Of a DNA stretch of 64,000 nucleotides, positions 32,245-46,702 are shown in pieces. Positions within the stretch are counted from its first letter, which is position 1. Every line of letters starts with the position of its first letter. The DNA lies in the NCBI RefSeq assembly GCF_001570865.1, contig NZ_BCSM01000002.1, positions 62,001-126,000 of the forward strand, given 5' to 3'. This DNA comes from Rothia kristinae NBRC 15354 (GTDB lineage: Bacteria; Actinomycetota; Actinomycetes; Actinomycetales; Micrococcaceae). The position numbers were made by a program, and so were the translations under genes. The notes under the pieces are model-generated. The model saw only the letters and a program-made list of their open reading frames with translations. It did no database searches and had not been told where the DNA came from.

Positions 32245-32318
32245 TGGGCGTACCAGGAATTGAACCTGGGACCTCTACATTATCAGTGTAGCGCTCTAAC
32301 CGTCTGAGCTATACGCCC
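32245..32318 (-). tRNA. tRNA-Ile (anticodon GAU)
   Basis: A 74-nt cloverleaf on the minus strand starting GGGCGTATAGCTCAGACGG. Anticodon stem CTACA/TGTAG encloses loop CTGATAA, anticodon GAT. T arm has GGTTCAATTCC, acceptor GGGCGTA/TACGCCC, discriminator A. No CCA is encoded. Confidence 0.97.
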
Positions 32319-32430
32319 TCACGCGGCCCGTGGGCCACGATGAAACACTACCGGCTGCCCGCGGCGGCGGCCAAATCCGCCCCCGGTGACCTCGCGCACA
32401 GGCGGGGCCGCCGGGCGGCGGACCACCGGG

Positions 32431-33014
32431 TCAGTCGTCCGTCAGGGTCACCCCGATGCCGCCCACCAGCTTGGCCGCGATGTTGTACAGGAACCCGGCG
32501 ATGATGCCCAGCAGGGTCAGCAGCACCACGTTCAGCACGGACAGGATCGTGGCGTACACGGCCACCTGCCCCAGGGAGAGGTAGTCCGTGAGCTGCACGG
32601 CGTTGCCCTGGCTGGAGAGCATGGACAGGATCGAGTTGATGCCGTCGAAGATGCCGGTGACCTCGAAGACCAGCCACAGGATCACGGTGGCCACCACGGT
32701 CACGATGCCCACGGCCACGGACAGCAGGAACACCAGCTTGGCGATGGACCACAGGTCGATCTTCGCGACCGTCAGGTGGGCACGACGCACCTTGGAGCGC
32801 GGGGCGGGGCGCACCAGCGGGCGGTTGGCCGAGCCGGCGGGCCGCTTGACCCCACCCGCCGAGGAGGTGCGCCCCGAGCCTGCGCGTCCCGCGGAGGAGG
32901 CGGAGGACTTGGTGGCCGTGACGGAATCCCGGCCCCGGCTCGGGGCGGGCCGCCGGGCGGAGGTGCCCGACGCCGAGGAGGGCTTGCGCGCCTCGGATCC
33001 CGAATTCTTCGTGC

Positions 33015-33018
<4 letters not shown>
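32431..33018 (-). CDS. DUF3566 membrane protein, gyrA-linked
   Basis: A 195-residue protein. Residues 1-75 are a disordered Ser/Arg/Ala-rich basic region. Residues 78-195 form the DUF3566 domain: [33 protein letters not shown], then a second helix with [33 protein letters not shown]. Family proteins lie directly after gyrA in most actinobacteria (CwsA/Rv0007-type region) and are thought to act near the division or envelope machinery; the role is unproved. The start ATG 33018 overlaps the gyrA stop by 4 nt (ATGA), indicating translational coupling. Confidence 0.88.
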
Positions 33019-35696
<2,678 letters not shown>

Positions 35697-35794
35697 GGCT
35701 GTGTGCTTTCCGTTCTGGGGTGTGCTCTGCGCTGTCTCGCCGCATCGCCGCCCGGCTCATTCCGCGTGGGGAATATGATCCGGGCGGCATGCGA

Positions 35795-38053
<2,259 letters not shown>

Positions 38054-38671
38054 TCAGCCGTAGGTGTCCCGCGGGCCCCGACCACCCGGGGCCACTCGAC
38101 GGCCCTTCCGCCAGGAGGGCGCGGCGGGCCCCCGCACGGTGACCCGGGTGACGATGCCCGGGCCCAGCTCCCGTTCGAAGGTGCTCAGCAGCTGCCCCTG
38201 CATGGTGCGCAGGTAGGTCGCGTAGTTGGTGGAGTCGCAGCGGACCGTGACCTCGCTGTTCTCATAGCTCTCCGGGCTGGTGTGCGCGGCGATCGAAGGA
38301 CCCACCAGCTCCTCCCAGCGGGAGAGCACGCTGCCCACCGCCACCGGCTCCTTCCACCCGCGCGCGGCGATCATGTGCGCCATCACGGGGCCGACCCCCT
38401 GCGGGTCCCGCGAGGACTTCCCCGGCCCGGTGTACCCGCCGAGCACGCGCGGATCCCAGCCCTCCTCGCGCCAGCGCCGCCTGCGGGACTGCCCCGGCGC
38501 CGCGGAGACGACGGCGCCGAAGTCCTTGATGATCCGGCGCGCGGCACCCCCGGTGACCCTCCCCTCGCCCCGGGCCACGGCCGCCTCGCGCAGGCGCTGC
38601 AGCAGGGAGGCCGGGGCGTCGATCTCGTCCCGCTCCAGCTCCCGGCGCACCTCCTCGCCCCGCTCAGGCAC
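38054..38671 (-). CDS. DciA-like DUF721 protein (DNA helicase loader candidate)
   Basis: A 205-residue protein of the recF-gyrB interval. The C-terminal DUF721 domain (residues 95-180) shows VGSVLSRWEELVGPSIAAHTSP, then VRCDSTNYATYLRTMQGQLLSTFERELG, the DciA core that helps load replicative helicase DnaB in bacteria lacking DnaC. The N-terminal part is charged and basic, with a Gln-Ser-Arg rich stretch that may bind DNA. The GTG 38671 start overlaps the recF stop by 8 nt, so translation is likely coupled. Family assignment is good; helicase loading is inferred from family work. Confidence 0.85.
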   Translation of the reverse strand: MPERGEEVRRELERDEIDAPASLLQRLREAAVARGEGRVTGGAARRIIKDFGAVVSAAPGQSRRRRWREEGWDPRVLGGYTGPGKSSRDPQGVGPVMAHMIAARGWKEPVAVGSVLSRWEELVGPSIAAHTSPESYENSEVTVRCDSTNYATYLRTMQGQLLSTFERELGPGIVTRVTVRGPAAPSWRKGRRVAPGGRGPRDTYG

Positions 38672-39893
38672 CCGGCGCCCCCGGGCCCTCCGGCTCCTCC
38701 GGCGCGGCGTCAGGGGCGCCGGCGTCGGAGTCCACCGGGTGCACCTCGCCGGGGCTGACCTGCAGCACCCGACGCCGCCCGGGCAGCTCCCGCGGCAGAT
38801 CCTCCTCGACCGCACAGGTCACCAGCACCTGCTCCGCCGCGGAGACGATCCGCGCCAGCCGGGAACGGCGCACCGCGTCCAGCTCCGCGAAGACGTCGTC
38901 CAGGATGAGGATCGGGGAGGCGCCGGGGGCGTCGTCGTCGGCCCGGTGCACGTACCAGGAGCCCAGGCGCAGGGCCAGGGCGTAGGACCACGTCTCCCCG
39001 TGGGAGGCGTAGCCGCGCGCCGGGATCCCGCCGAGCATCAGCTGCACCTCGTCCCGGTGCGGCCCCACCAGGCTCATCCCCCGCTCGATCTCATCCTGGG
39101 CCTTCTCCTCCAGCGCGCTGGCCAGCATCTGCCCGAGCCGGGCCGGGCTCAGCGCGGCCAGGGCGGCGACGTCCTCCCGCGGCCGGGCGCCCAGGGTGAG
39201 GGACTCGTAGCGGAAGGCCAGCTCCTTGCCGCCGTCGGTCAGCTGCCCGTACGCCCGGTCGGCCTCCGGCAACAGGGCCGCCAGGACCTGGAAGCGGGCG
39301 TGCAGGATCCGGGCGCCGAGGTTGACCAGCTGCCCGTTCCACACCTCCAGCGTGGCCCGCTCCTCCGGTCCGGTGCGTCCCGAGCGGCGCAGGGACTTCA
39401 GCAGGGCGTTGCGCTGGCGCAGCACCTTCTCATAGTCCGCCCGGTATCCGGCGACCACCGGGCGCAGGGAGACCGCCAGATCGTCCAGGAAGCGACGACG
39501 CAGCGCGGGTTCGCCCTTGATCAGGGCCAGGTCCTCCGGGGAGAACAGGACGGTGCGGCAGATCCCCAGGGCCTCGCGCACCCGCACGGGCGCGGCGCGG
39601 TTCAGCCGTACCCGGTTGGCCTTGCCGGGGGTGATCTCCAGCTCCATGACGGTCTGCTGGCCGCCGCGCACCACCCGGGCCCGGATGTAAGCGCGCTCGG
39701 CACCCACCCGCACCAGCGGGGCATCGGCGCTGACCCGGTGGGAGGCCAGCTCGGCGCAGTAGTCCACGGCCTCGACGATGTTGGTCTTCCCGACGCCGTT
39801 GCGCCCCACCAGCACGGTGAGCCCCGGCGTCAGGGCCAGATCCAGGAACCGGTAGGTGCGGAAGTCCATCAGCGAGAGGTGGTCGATGTGCAC
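38664..39893 (-). CDS. recF: DNA replication and repair protein RecF
   Basis: A 409-residue SMC-like ATPase that loads RecA at single-strand gaps with RecO/RecR. Walker A is LVGRNGVGKTNIVEAV near residue 29; the signature and Walker B region is ILILDDVFAELDAVRRSRL near residue 330; LFSPEDLALIKGEPALRRRFLDD is a typical RecF block. Length is slightly over the usual 370-400 because of an Asp/Ala/Glu-rich C-terminal tail. It begins 45 bp after dnaN and overlaps dciA. Confidence 0.95.
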   Translation of the reverse strand: MHIDHLSLMDFRTYRFLDLALTPGLTVLVGRNGVGKTNIVEAVDYCAELASHRVSADAPLVRVGAERAYIRARVVRGGQQTVMELEITPGKANRVRLNRAAPVRVREALGICRTVLFSPEDLALIKGEPALRRRFLDDLAVSLRPVVAGYRADYEKVLRQRNALLKSLRRSGRTGPEERATLEVWNGQLVNLGARILHARFQVLAALLPEADRAYGQLTDGGKELAFRYESLTLGARPREDVAALAALSPARLGQMLASALEEKAQDEIERGMSLVGPHRDEVQLMLGGIPARGYASHGETWSYALALRLGSWYVHRADDDAPGASPILILDDVFAELDAVRRSRLARIVSAAEQVLVTCAVEEDLPRELPGRRRVLQVSPGEVHPVDSDAGAPDAAPEEPEGPGAPGA

Positions 39894-39938
39894 CGGGCCG
39901 GCTCCTCCTTTCCTGCTCTGATCCGCTGCGCGCGGGCG

Positions 39939-41063
39939 CTACTGCTGCGGCAGGCGCACCGGCATCAGCAGGTACCGGTAGCGTCGATCCTCCTCCGCCT
40001 CCGGGCTCTCCTGCGGGGAGAGCACCGCCGGCTTGGGCGGGGTGGTGAAGGAGAAGCGGACGTAGTCCCCGCCGATCGCGCCCAGCCCCTCGGACAGGTA
40101 CACGGGGTTGAAGGCCACGGTGATGTCCTCGCCCTCCAGTTGGGCCTCGATGACCTCGTTGGCCTGGGCGTCCTCCCCGGTCCCGGCGTCCAGGGTCAGC
40201 TGGCCCTGCACGAACGCCAGGCGCACAGGGGTGTTGCGCTCGGCCACCAGGGAGACGCGCCGCACGGCCTCCACCAGCTCCCCGGTGCGCACGACGGCGT
40301 GGATGGGGGTCTGATCCGGGAAGAGCGAGCGGATCTTGGGGTACTCTCCGTCCACCAGGAGGCTGGTGGTGCGCCGCCCGCCGGATTCGAAGCCGATGAG
40401 CTCGTGGGATCCGGACAGGGCGATGGACAGCTGCCCGGCCCCACCCAGAGTCTTGGCGACCTCGTTGAGGGTGCGGGCCTTGATCAGGGCGGCGGTCTGC
40501 AGCCCCTGGTCCGCGGGCTCCCAGATCAGCTCGCGCATGGCCAGCCGGTAGCGGTCCGTGGCCAGCAGCGTCATGTTCGGTCCGTCGATCTCCATGCGCA
40601 CCCCGGTGAGGATGGGCAGGGTGTCGTCCTTGCTGGCGGCGATGATCACCTGGGAGACCGCGTGGGCGAAGGCCGCGCCGTCCACGGTGCCGGAGACCTC
40701 CGGCAGTCCGGGCAGCTCGGGGTAGTCCGAGACGGGCATGGACGCGAGGTTGAACTTCGCGGAGCGGCAGGTCAGGTACACCTTGGAATCCCGCGTCTCG
40801 ACGGCGACCGGGGCGGAGGGCAGGGAGCGGCAGATGTCCGCCAGCAGCCGCCCGGAGACGAGGGTCTGACCCTCCTCGATGACCTCGGCGGCGATGGACA
40901 GCTTGGCGGAGGTCTCGTAGTCGAAGCTCGCGATGGAGACCTCCCCGCCCTGGGCGGTGATCAGCAGCCCGGAGAGCACCGGCACCGGGGGGCGGGGGGA
41001 CAGGGAGCGGGCCGTCCAGGTGACGGCCTCGGCCAGTACGTCGCGGTCGACTGAGAATCTCAC
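39939..41063 (-). CDS. dnaN: DNA polymerase III beta subunit (sliding clamp)
   Basis: A 374-residue clamp with the usual three-domain pattern. The N terminus VRFSVDRDVLAEAVTWTARSLSPRPPVPVLSG follows from GTG 41063; longer readings to 41165 add non-family sequence. SGSHELIGFESGGRRTTSLLVDGEYP lies in domain 2-3, and the C terminus ends YLLMPVRLPQQ, containing the conserved MPVRL hydrophobic-cleft residues. The clamp tethers Pol III to DNA. A GAAGGA sits about 11 nt upstream. Directly left of oriC. Confidence 0.97.
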   Translation of the reverse strand: MRFSVDRDVLAEAVTWTARSLSPRPPVPVLSGLLITAQGGEVSIASFDYETSAKLSIAAEVIEEGQTLVSGRLLADICRSLPSAPVAVETRDSKVYLTCRSAKFNLASMPVSDYPELPGLPEVSGTVDGAAFAHAVSQVIIAASKDDTLPILTGVRMEIDGPNMTLLATDRYRLAMRELIWEPADQGLQTAALIKARTLNEVAKTLGGAGQLSIALSGSHELIGFESGGRRTTSLLVDGEYPKIRSLFPDQTPIHAVVRTGELVEAVRRVSLVAERNTPVRLAFVQGQLTLDAGTGEDAQANEVIEAQLEGEDITVAFNPVYLSEGLGAIGGDYVRFSFTTPPKPAVLSPQESPEAEEDRRYRYLLMPVRLPQQ

Positions 41064-41546
41064 GGTGGCGCTGTCCTTCTTCCGCGCGCAGCGCGCGGGG
41101 TACGAGGGGATCGGATCTGGGGCCAGCTTACCGGAGCCGGACCTCGGGGATTCTTGGAATTCCACAGGCCGGGCGGCCGGTCACGGCCGGATCCCGGCCC
41201 TGCCGGCAGGCTCGAGGGTCCGGGAGGTTCGTTGTCGGGGATGATCTCTTAAAGGATCGGGAGTATTAACAACCCGTGTGGATTCTGTGGAAAAACGCCC
41301 GGATCCCTGCCGGCTCGCGGATCGCGGGTGTGGGCAACCTGTGGTCGTCGTCGGGGACGGATCCTGCCGGCATGTGGAGCCGCGAGACCGGCCTGATGCG
41401 GGATCCACAGCCTGCGGGCGGTGCATCCCCTTAAGCTCCACAGTCCGAGCGGGGTTGTCCACAGTTCTGTCCACAGCTGTTAATAACAGGGCCCGGATCA
41501 CCCTGTGGAAACGGTGGATGAGCTCGGGCGGGCCCCGGACCGGGCC
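41064..41546. other. Chromosomal origin region oriC (dnaN-dnaA intergenic)
   Basis: A 483-bp gap rich in DnaA-box cores. TTGTCCACA is perfect at 41455-41463, with CTGTCCACA at 41467-41475, and TGTGGATTC (41277-41285), TGTGGAAAA (41286-41294) and TGTGGAAAC (41504-41512); further TCCACA/TGTGGA cores lie near 41373, 41403 and 41437, nine in all. Two AT-rich patches, 41245-41272 (TCTCTTAAAGG...TATTAACAAC) and 41478-41488, are candidate unwinding sites. This is the standard actinobacterial origin location. The stretch 41466-41487 recurs at 26791-26812. Confidence 0.9.
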
Positions 41547-43280
41547 TCAGCCCTCGCGGTGCTGCTGCTTGATGCGGTTGGTCAGCTCGGTGACCTGGTT
41601 GAAGATGTTGCGCCGCTCGGCCATGAGCTTGCGGATCTTCCGCTCCGCATGCATCACGGTGGTGTGGTCCCGGCCCCCCAGCTCCTGGCCGATCTTGGGC
41701 AGGGACATGTCCGTGAGCTCGCGCAGCAGGTACATGGCGATCTGCCGCGCGGTGACCAGTGTGCGGTTGCGGGACTTGCTGCGCAGCTCCTCCAGCGACA
41801 CCTCGAAGTACGCCGCGGTCTGCCCGAGGATCGTGGAGGCGGTGATCTCGGAGACGCCTTCATCCGTGATGAGGTCCTTGAGCACCAGCTCCGCCAGCGG
41901 CAGGTCCACGGCCTGTTTGTTCAGGGAGGCGTAGGCCGTCACCCGGATCAGCGCGCCCTCCAGCTCCCGGATGTTGGTGGTGATGTTGGAGGCGATGTAC
42001 TCCATGACCTCGTCCGGGGCGTCCAGGTTCTCGCTCTGAGACTTCTTGCGCAGGATCGCGATCCGCGTCTCCAGCTCCGGCGGCTGCACATCCGTGATCA
42101 GGCCCCACTCGAACCGGGAGCGCATCCGCTCGGCGAAGCCGGTCAGCTGCTTGGGCGGCAGATCCGAGGTGATGACCACCTGCTTCTGGTGGTTGTGCAG
42201 GGCGTTGAAGGTGTGGAAGAACTCCTCCTGCGTGTGCTCCTTGCCCGCGAGGAACTGGATGTCGTCGATCAGCAGCAGGTCCACGTTGCGGTAGATCTGC
42301 TTGAAGCTGGAGCCCTCGTCGTCGCGGATGGAGTTGATGAAGTCGTTGGTGAACTCCTCCGAGTTCACATACCGCACCCGCATGTGCGGGAACATCCGCT
42401 TGGTGTAGTGCCCGATGGCGTGCAGCAGGTGGGTCTTGCCCAGCCCGGAATCCCCGTAGATGAACAGCGGGTTATATGACTTAGCCGGCATCTCGGAGAC
42501 GGCCAGGGCCGCGGCGTGGGCGAAGCGGTTGGACTGCCCGATGACGAAGGTGTCGAAGACGTACTTGCTGTTCAGCCGGGCGCTGGACTCCCACTCCGCG
42601 TCGTTCGGCGCGGTGTTGGATGCCATCTGGGGAATGTCCTGGCCGGGGGTGACCACCTCGGGGCGCGGGGCCTCGGACTCCGGGGAGCCGGCCGGGGCCG
42701 ACGTCGGGCGGGAACCGGTGAGGGAGGCCGGCTCCTGTCCGGCCCCGGGCACGTGCAGCGGAGAGGGGACGGTGCCCACGTGGCCGCGCTCGGCTTCCAG
42801 CTCGCTGATGGGCGGCAGGCCGGGCCCCTGCTCCGAGCTCGCGTGCCGGGCCTGATCCGCCCGCGGGTGATCGGTGGGAAGCCCTCCCTCGGCGGTGGAG
42901 TGCCCGGACTCTCCGGACGTCCGCGTCGGGGCGGCGTCGGCGCGGGGGCTGCGCAGCTGCTGGGGCGAGGCGGTGGCCTGGGCCCGGCCGGGCACCGGCG
43001 TCTCCAGCTCCGGGTCGATGACGAAGGCCTCGGTGATGCCCATGTCCTCGGGGAAGGCGCGGTTCAGCGCCTCCTTGAAGGCGATGTTCAGCTCCCGCTG
43101 GAAGACGTCGCGGGTGTACTCGTTGGGCACCGCGATGATCAGGGTGGTGCCGAACAGCCCCTGCGGCTGCGCCTTGTCCAGGGAGCCCTTGACCCGGCGG
43201 GTCAGGTCGGGGTTGTTCTGCAGGTCCGCGATGCACGCCTCCCAGCGCGTCTGGATCTGCTCGTTGCCCTGAACGCTCAC
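41547..43280 (-). CDS. dnaA: Chromosomal replication initiator protein DnaA
   Basis: A 577-residue AAA+ initiator that binds DnaA boxes and unwinds oriC. Domain I begins [22 protein letters not shown]; domain II is a long disordered linker of about 140 residues (80-250), longer than in E. coli and typical of actinobacteria. Domain III has Walker [12 protein letters not shown] and Walker [23 protein letters not shown]. Domain IV ends with the DnaA signature [11 protein letters not shown] near the C terminus. GTG 43280 has GAGGAG 6 nt upstream. DnaA boxes in the gap upstream suggest autoregulation. Confidence 0.98.
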   Translation of the reverse strand: MSVQGNEQIQTRWEACIADLQNNPDLTRRVKGSLDKAQPQGLFGTTLIIAVPNEYTRDVFQRELNIAFKEALNRAFPEDMGITEAFVIDPELETPVPGRAQATASPQQLRSPRADAAPTRTSGESGHSTAEGGLPTDHPRADQARHASSEQGPGLPPISELEAERGHVGTVPSPLHVPGAGQEPASLTGSRPTSAPAGSPESEAPRPEVVTPGQDIPQMASNTAPNDAEWESSARLNSKYVFDTFVIGQSNRFAHAAALAVSEMPAKSYNPLFIYGDSGLGKTHLLHAIGHYTKRMFPHMRVRYVNSEEFTNDFINSIRDDEGSSFKQIYRNVDLLLIDDIQFLAGKEHTQEEFFHTFNALHNHQKQVVITSDLPPKQLTGFAERMRSRFEWGLITDVQPPELETRIAILRKKSQSENLDAPDEVMEYIASNITTNIRELEGALIRVTAYASLNKQAVDLPLAELVLKDLITDEGVSEITASTILGQTAAYFEVSLEELRSKSRNRTLVTARQIAMYLLRELTDMSLPKIGQELGGRDHTTVMHAERKIRKLMAERRNIFNQVTELTNRIKQQHREG

Positions 43281-43866
43281 GGTGCTCCTCGAAGTCGGCG
43301 ACGGGACGGATCGAGGGCGCTGGAGGCGTTCGCGCCGGCGGGTCGGGCGCGGTCCTCCACCGGTTCTCCCCGGTCTGTCCACAAGGTTGTACACACCCGC
43401 CTGCTCTGTGGATAACGAGAGGCGGCTCCTGCCAGCCTAGAGCATCCCGACCGCGGGAATCCGCCGCAGTCGGCCGCTTCCGGTAATCACAGGACTGTAG
43501 TTCCGCGTCTTCTCGGGGCTGGGGATGGTGGGAACTTCTCTGGGGTTTATCCACAGACTGGGATGGTCGGTGGATGCACACCCTGGGGAAGCGGGATGCA
43601 CCTCGTCTGACGATATCGGTGCGCCGCGCAGGGCTTGACCGCCCCACCGCCTCCCTCTTAGACTCGATCAGTCGTCCGTGTGCCGTCAGTGTGCCCACCG
43701 ACCCTCCAACCCGGGCTGCCCCGCAGCCCATCGGCGGTTCGAGGAGACCCGGTGCGCGGCCCTGCACGCCGCGCGGATCGCATCGCCCCACGCGTCGCCC
43801 CTGCGGATCCCCGTCGGATCCACCAGCGCGGGCAGCGCCCGAATCGACGTCAATGGAGTACCCACC
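43281..43866. promoter_or_regulatory. dnaA-rpmH divergent control region with DnaA boxes
   Basis: A 586-bp gap with no gene. It holds perfect DnaA boxes at 43407-43415 (reverse) and 43547-43555 (TTATCCACA), and CTGTCCACA at 43375-43383. A minus-strand TAGGCT at 43439-43434 is a possible dnaA -10. GTAATCACA at about 43483 recalls the repeats flanking the cluster at 26.7 kb. The rpmH promoter is at 43635-43664; the remaining 200 bp to rpmH is its leader. Confidence 0.65.
43635..43664 (+). promoter_or_regulatory. rpmH promoter
   Basis: TTGACC (43635-43640), 18-bp spacer, TAGACT (43659-43664). Clear SigA-type hexamers about 200 bp before rpmH, leaving a long leader. Confidence 0.7.
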
Positions 43867-44004
43867 GTGAGCAAGCGGACTTTTCAGCCGAATAACCGCC
43901 GTCGTGCCAAGAAGCACGGCTTCCGTCTGCGGATGCGCACCCGCGCCGGCCGCGCCATCCTGGCCCACCGCCGGTCCAAGGGCCGCGCGAACCTCTCCGC
44001 CTGA
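43867..44004 (+). CDS. rpmH: 50S ribosomal protein L34
   Basis: A 45-residue basic ribosomal protein, [20 protein letters not shown] then [25 protein letters not shown]. The [20 protein letters not shown].il..RR.KGR pattern is complete. GTG 43867, GGAG 9 nt upstream. It opens the conserved rpmH-rnpA-yidD-yidC block. Confidence 0.98.
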   Translation: MSKRTFQPNNRRRAKKHGFRLRMRTRAGRAILAHRRSKGRANLSA

Positions 44005-44109
44005 GCCGCACCCCCGTCGTCGGGGACTGAGGCGCTGTCCCGCCGCGCCCGGGAGATGATCCCGCGCGGAGGCACCCGCACCCCGGCACGTCTTCGAAGG
44101 AGCCGCTCA

Positions 44110-44457
44110 GTGCTGGCCCAGCAGCACCGGATGCGGACGTCGGTCCAATTCTCAGCAGCCACGCGTTCCGGCGCCCGTAGCGGGCGCCGGAACGTCGTCG
44201 TCTACGCCCACCCCTGCGCACCGCAGGAGCCGACCCTCGTCGGCTTCATCGTGTCCAAGGCGGTGGGCAACGCCGTCGTGCGCAACCGGGTCAAGCGGCG
44301 GCTGCGCGAGCTCGCCGCCGAGTCGATCGCCGAGACCCCTCGCGGACTGCACCTGGTGGTCCGCGCCCTGCCGGCCTCGGCCGAGGCGGATTGGAGCCGC
44401 CTCGGCGCGGACTACCGGGCGGCCCTGATCGCCGCCCGGCGGAAGCTCGCCGCATGA
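44110..44457 (+). CDS. rnpA: Ribonuclease P protein component
   Basis: A 115-residue basic subunit that helps the RNase P RNA bind precursor tRNA. VLAQQHRMRTSVQFSAATRSGARSGR is the expected N terminus; the RNR signature is VSKAVGNAVVRNRVKRRLRE. GTG 44110 is preferred to an upstream ATG 44056 because AAGGAG (44097-44102) stands 7 nt before it and the longer reading adds Arg/Pro-rich non-family residues. The stop overlaps yidD by 4 nt. Confidence 0.95.
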   Translation: MLAQQHRMRTSVQFSAATRSGARSGRRNVVVYAHPCAPQEPTLVGFIVSKAVGNAVVRNRVKRRLRELAAESIAETPRGLHLVVRALPASAEADWSRLGADYRAALIAARRKLAA

Positions 44458-44888
44458 GCCCCGACCAGGACGCCGGAAGAACCCTCGAGGCCGCGATGGA
44501 GCCCCAGCAGCTGCTGGAGCGGGCGCCGACGGAGTACGTGCGCGTCCGCGGCGTCGGGCAGGCGCTGTGGACGCTGCCGCAGAACCTCGCCATCGGCCTG
44601 CTGCGCCTGTACCGCAGGATCATCTCGCCCCTGTACGGGGAGGTGTGCCGGTACTTCCCGACGTGCTCGGCGTACGCGCTGGAGGCCTTCACTGTGCACG
44701 GCGCGGTGCGGGGACTGGGCCTGACCGTGAGACGATTGCTGCGGTGCCATCCCTGGGCCTCCGGCGGCCTGGACCCGGTGCCCGTCGGCCCCCGGACCTT
44801 CGCGCCGGGACGCGCCCCCCAGATCCTGCTGCTGAACCATCCGCGCTGCGCGCACGCACATGACACCCCCGTGGAACCGCGGGGCTAG
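44454..44888 (+). CDS. yidD: Membrane protein insertion efficiency factor YidD
   Basis: A 144-residue small protein whose core LLRLYRRIISPLYGEVCRYFPTCSAYALEAF to RRLLRCHPWASGGLDPVP is the YidD (alpha-hemolysin-related UPF0161) signature with three conserved cysteines. The N-terminal 45 residues and the C-terminal tail are extra compared with the usual 70-90 residues. It assists YidC-dependent insertion by an unknown mechanism. ATG 44454 overlaps the rnpA stop (ATGA). Confidence 0.92.
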   Translation: MSPDQDAGRTLEAAMEPQQLLERAPTEYVRVRGVGQALWTLPQNLAIGLLRLYRRIISPLYGEVCRYFPTCSAYALEAFTVHGAVRGLGLTVRRLLRCHPWASGGLDPVPVGPRTFAPGRAPQILLLNHPRCAHAHDTPVEPRG

Positions 44889-44901
44889 GAGTCAATCCCC
44901 G

Positions 44902-45873
44902 ATGAACCTCTTCGACCTCATCCTGTGGCCCTTCAAGTGGATCGTCTCCGCGATCCTGTGGTTCTTCCACACGGTTTTCACCGCGATCGGCATGGACGCC
45001 GCCTCCGGGTGGACGTGGGTGCTCGCCATCGTCTTCATGACCCTGGTGATGCGGACCCTGACCATCCCGCTGTTCGTCAAGCAGATCAAGTCCATGCGCG
45101 GCATGCAGGAGCTGCAGCCGGAGATGGCCAAGATCCAGGCCAAGTACAAGGGCAAGAAGGATCAGCTCTCCCGCCAGGCGATGGCGCAGGAGCAGATGGC
45201 GCTGTACAAGAAGACCGGCTCCAACCCGCTGTCCTCCTGTCTGCCGATCCTCGTGCAGATGCCGATCTTCTTCGGCCTCCTGCAGGTGCTGCGCGGGGTG
45301 CCGGCGGCGGCGTCGTCGGGATCCAATCTGCTGGTGCTGCCCGCGGATATGGTGCACCAGTTCAACGACGCCACGATCCTCGGGGCGCCGCTGTTCTCCA
45401 CGCTCATGCAGCCCGGCCATGGCAACCACACGGCCACCGTCGTGCTCGCGATCCTCATGATCGTGCTGATGAGCGCGACCCAGTTCTTCACCCAGCGTCA
45501 GCTGACCTCCCGGAACATGAGCGACCAGGCCAAGGAATCGCCCATGTATCGGCAGCAGCAGATGATGCTGTACCTGTTCCCGATCATCTTCGCCGTCGGC
45601 GGCATCAACTTCCCTCTCGGTGTGCTCGTGTACTGGACCGTCTCCAACTTCTGGTCCATGGGCCAGCAGTGGTGGGTCATCCGCAACAACCCGACGCCGG
45701 GCTCTCAGGCCGAGCGCGAGCTCAACGAGCGCCGGGCCGCCAAGGGCCTTCCCCCCGTGGGCAAGACCAAGGAGGAGCACGAAGCCGAGCTGGAGGCCCA
45801 GCGGGCGAAGGCCCAGGCCGGGCAGCGCCGTCAGCCCGTGAGCAAGCAGCGCCAGAAGAAGAAGCGGAAGTGA
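44902..45873 (+). CDS. yidC: Membrane protein insertase YidC
   Basis: A 323-residue insertase of the Oxa1/Alb3 family in the inner membrane, short form without the large periplasmic domain, as in Gram-positives. Five helices are seen: FKWIVSAILWFFHTVF, WVLAIVFMTLVMRTLTIPLF, LPILVQMPIFFGLLQVLRG, TVVLAILMIVLMSATQFF and LFPIIFAVGGINFPLGVLVYWTVSNF. The conserved Arg of the hydrophilic groove is in TLVMRTLTIPLFVKQ. The tail is Lys/Arg rich for ribosome contact. TAGGAG lies 10 nt before ATG 44902. Confidence 0.96.
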   Translation: MNLFDLILWPFKWIVSAILWFFHTVFTAIGMDAASGWTWVLAIVFMTLVMRTLTIPLFVKQIKSMRGMQELQPEMAKIQAKYKGKKDQLSRQAMAQEQMALYKKTGSNPLSSCLPILVQMPIFFGLLQVLRGVPAAASSGSNLLVLPADMVHQFNDATILGAPLFSTLMQPGHGNHTATVVLAILMIVLMSATQFFTQRQLTSRNMSDQAKESPMYRQQQMMLYLFPIIFAVGGINFPLGVLVYWTVSNFWSMGQQWWVIRNNPTPGSQAERELNERRAAKGLPPVGKTKEEHEAELEAQRAKAQAGQRRQPVSKQRQKKKRK

Positions 45874-45964
45874 TCCGCGGCGGGATGGGCGCGACCACGG
45901 GTTCGGAGCGCCCTCCCGCGGCCCTCGAGCGCACCGACCGCACGGATGGAGCAAGGAGCATCTG

Positions 45965-46702
45965 ATGTCAGCACAGCAGCCCACCGACCAGCGCCGCGAC
46001 GACGACGCCGCGGAAACCGCACACGCCAGCGCCGCGGAGGCCGCGGCCTCAGAATCCAGCACTGAGGAGGCGGCGCTGCGCGAGGAGGAGAGCGAGATCG
46101 CCGCCGACTACCTCGAGGAGCTGCTGGACATCGCGGACCTGGACGGCGACATCGAGATCGAGGTGCACCAGAACCGCACTTTCCTCTCGGTGGTGGCCGA
46201 GGGCGAGCAGGCCGAGGACCTGAAGATGCTGGTGGGCAAGCACGGCGAGGTGCTGGACTCCCTGCAGGAGCTGGTGCGGCTGTCGGTGCTGGCGGCCACC
46301 GGCAACCGGTCTCGGCTGATCCTGGACATCGCGGGGCATCGGGAGCGGCGCAAGGGCGAGCTGCGCCGCCTCGCCGAGGAGGCCGTGGCTTCGGTGCGCG
46401 AGTCCGGGAAGGACCGCCACCTGCAGCCCCTGAGCCCCTATGAGCGCAAACTGGTGCACGACTTCGTCGCCGAGCTGGGCTTCCTCTCTGCCTCGGAGGG
46501 CGAGGGGCCGAAGCGCCACATCGTGGTGACCGACCCCCGGGAGGCCGCCGAGGATGCGGCGTCGGTCGCCGGTGCTGATGCCGCCGACGCCGCTGGCGGT
46601 GCGACTGGCGGTGTGCCTGGTGCGCCGGGGGCTGTGCCCCAGCACCCGGATCCGGCGGAGGTGACCGTGGACTTCACGGCACCGGGTGAGGAGCCGGCAT
46701 GA
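45965..46702 (+). CDS. khpB: RNA-binding protein Jag/KhpB (KH-R3H)
   Basis: A 245-residue protein. A KH-II domain in residues 40-125 has DIEIEVHQNRTFLSVVAEGEQAEDLKMLVGKHGEVLDSLQELVRL with the GKHG loop; the R3H domain lies at 130-185 (AGHRERRKGELRRLAEEAVASV ... LSPYERKLVHDFVAEL ... HIVVTDP). The Ala/Gly/Pro C terminus is disordered. Works with KhpA in RNA binding and cell elongation in other Gram-positives. AAGGAG precedes ATG 45965; the stop overlaps rsmG by 4 nt. Confidence 0.92.
   Translation: MSAQQPTDQRRDDDAAETAHASAAEAAASESSTEEAALREEESEIAADYLEELLDIADLDGDIEIEVHQNRTFLSVVAEGEQAEDLKMLVGKHGEVLDSLQELVRLSVLAATGNRSRLILDIAGHRERRKGELRRLAEEAVASVRESGKDRHLQPLSPYERKLVHDFVAELGFLSASEGEGPKRHIVVTDPREAAEDAASVAGADAADAAGGATGGVPGAPGAVPQHPDPAEVTVDFTAPGEEPA

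Noticed and set aside
41064-41165. Longer N terminus for dnaN from 41165
   Set aside because: The extra 34 residues are unlike any clamp and would extend into the origin region; GTG 41063 gives the exact family N terminus.
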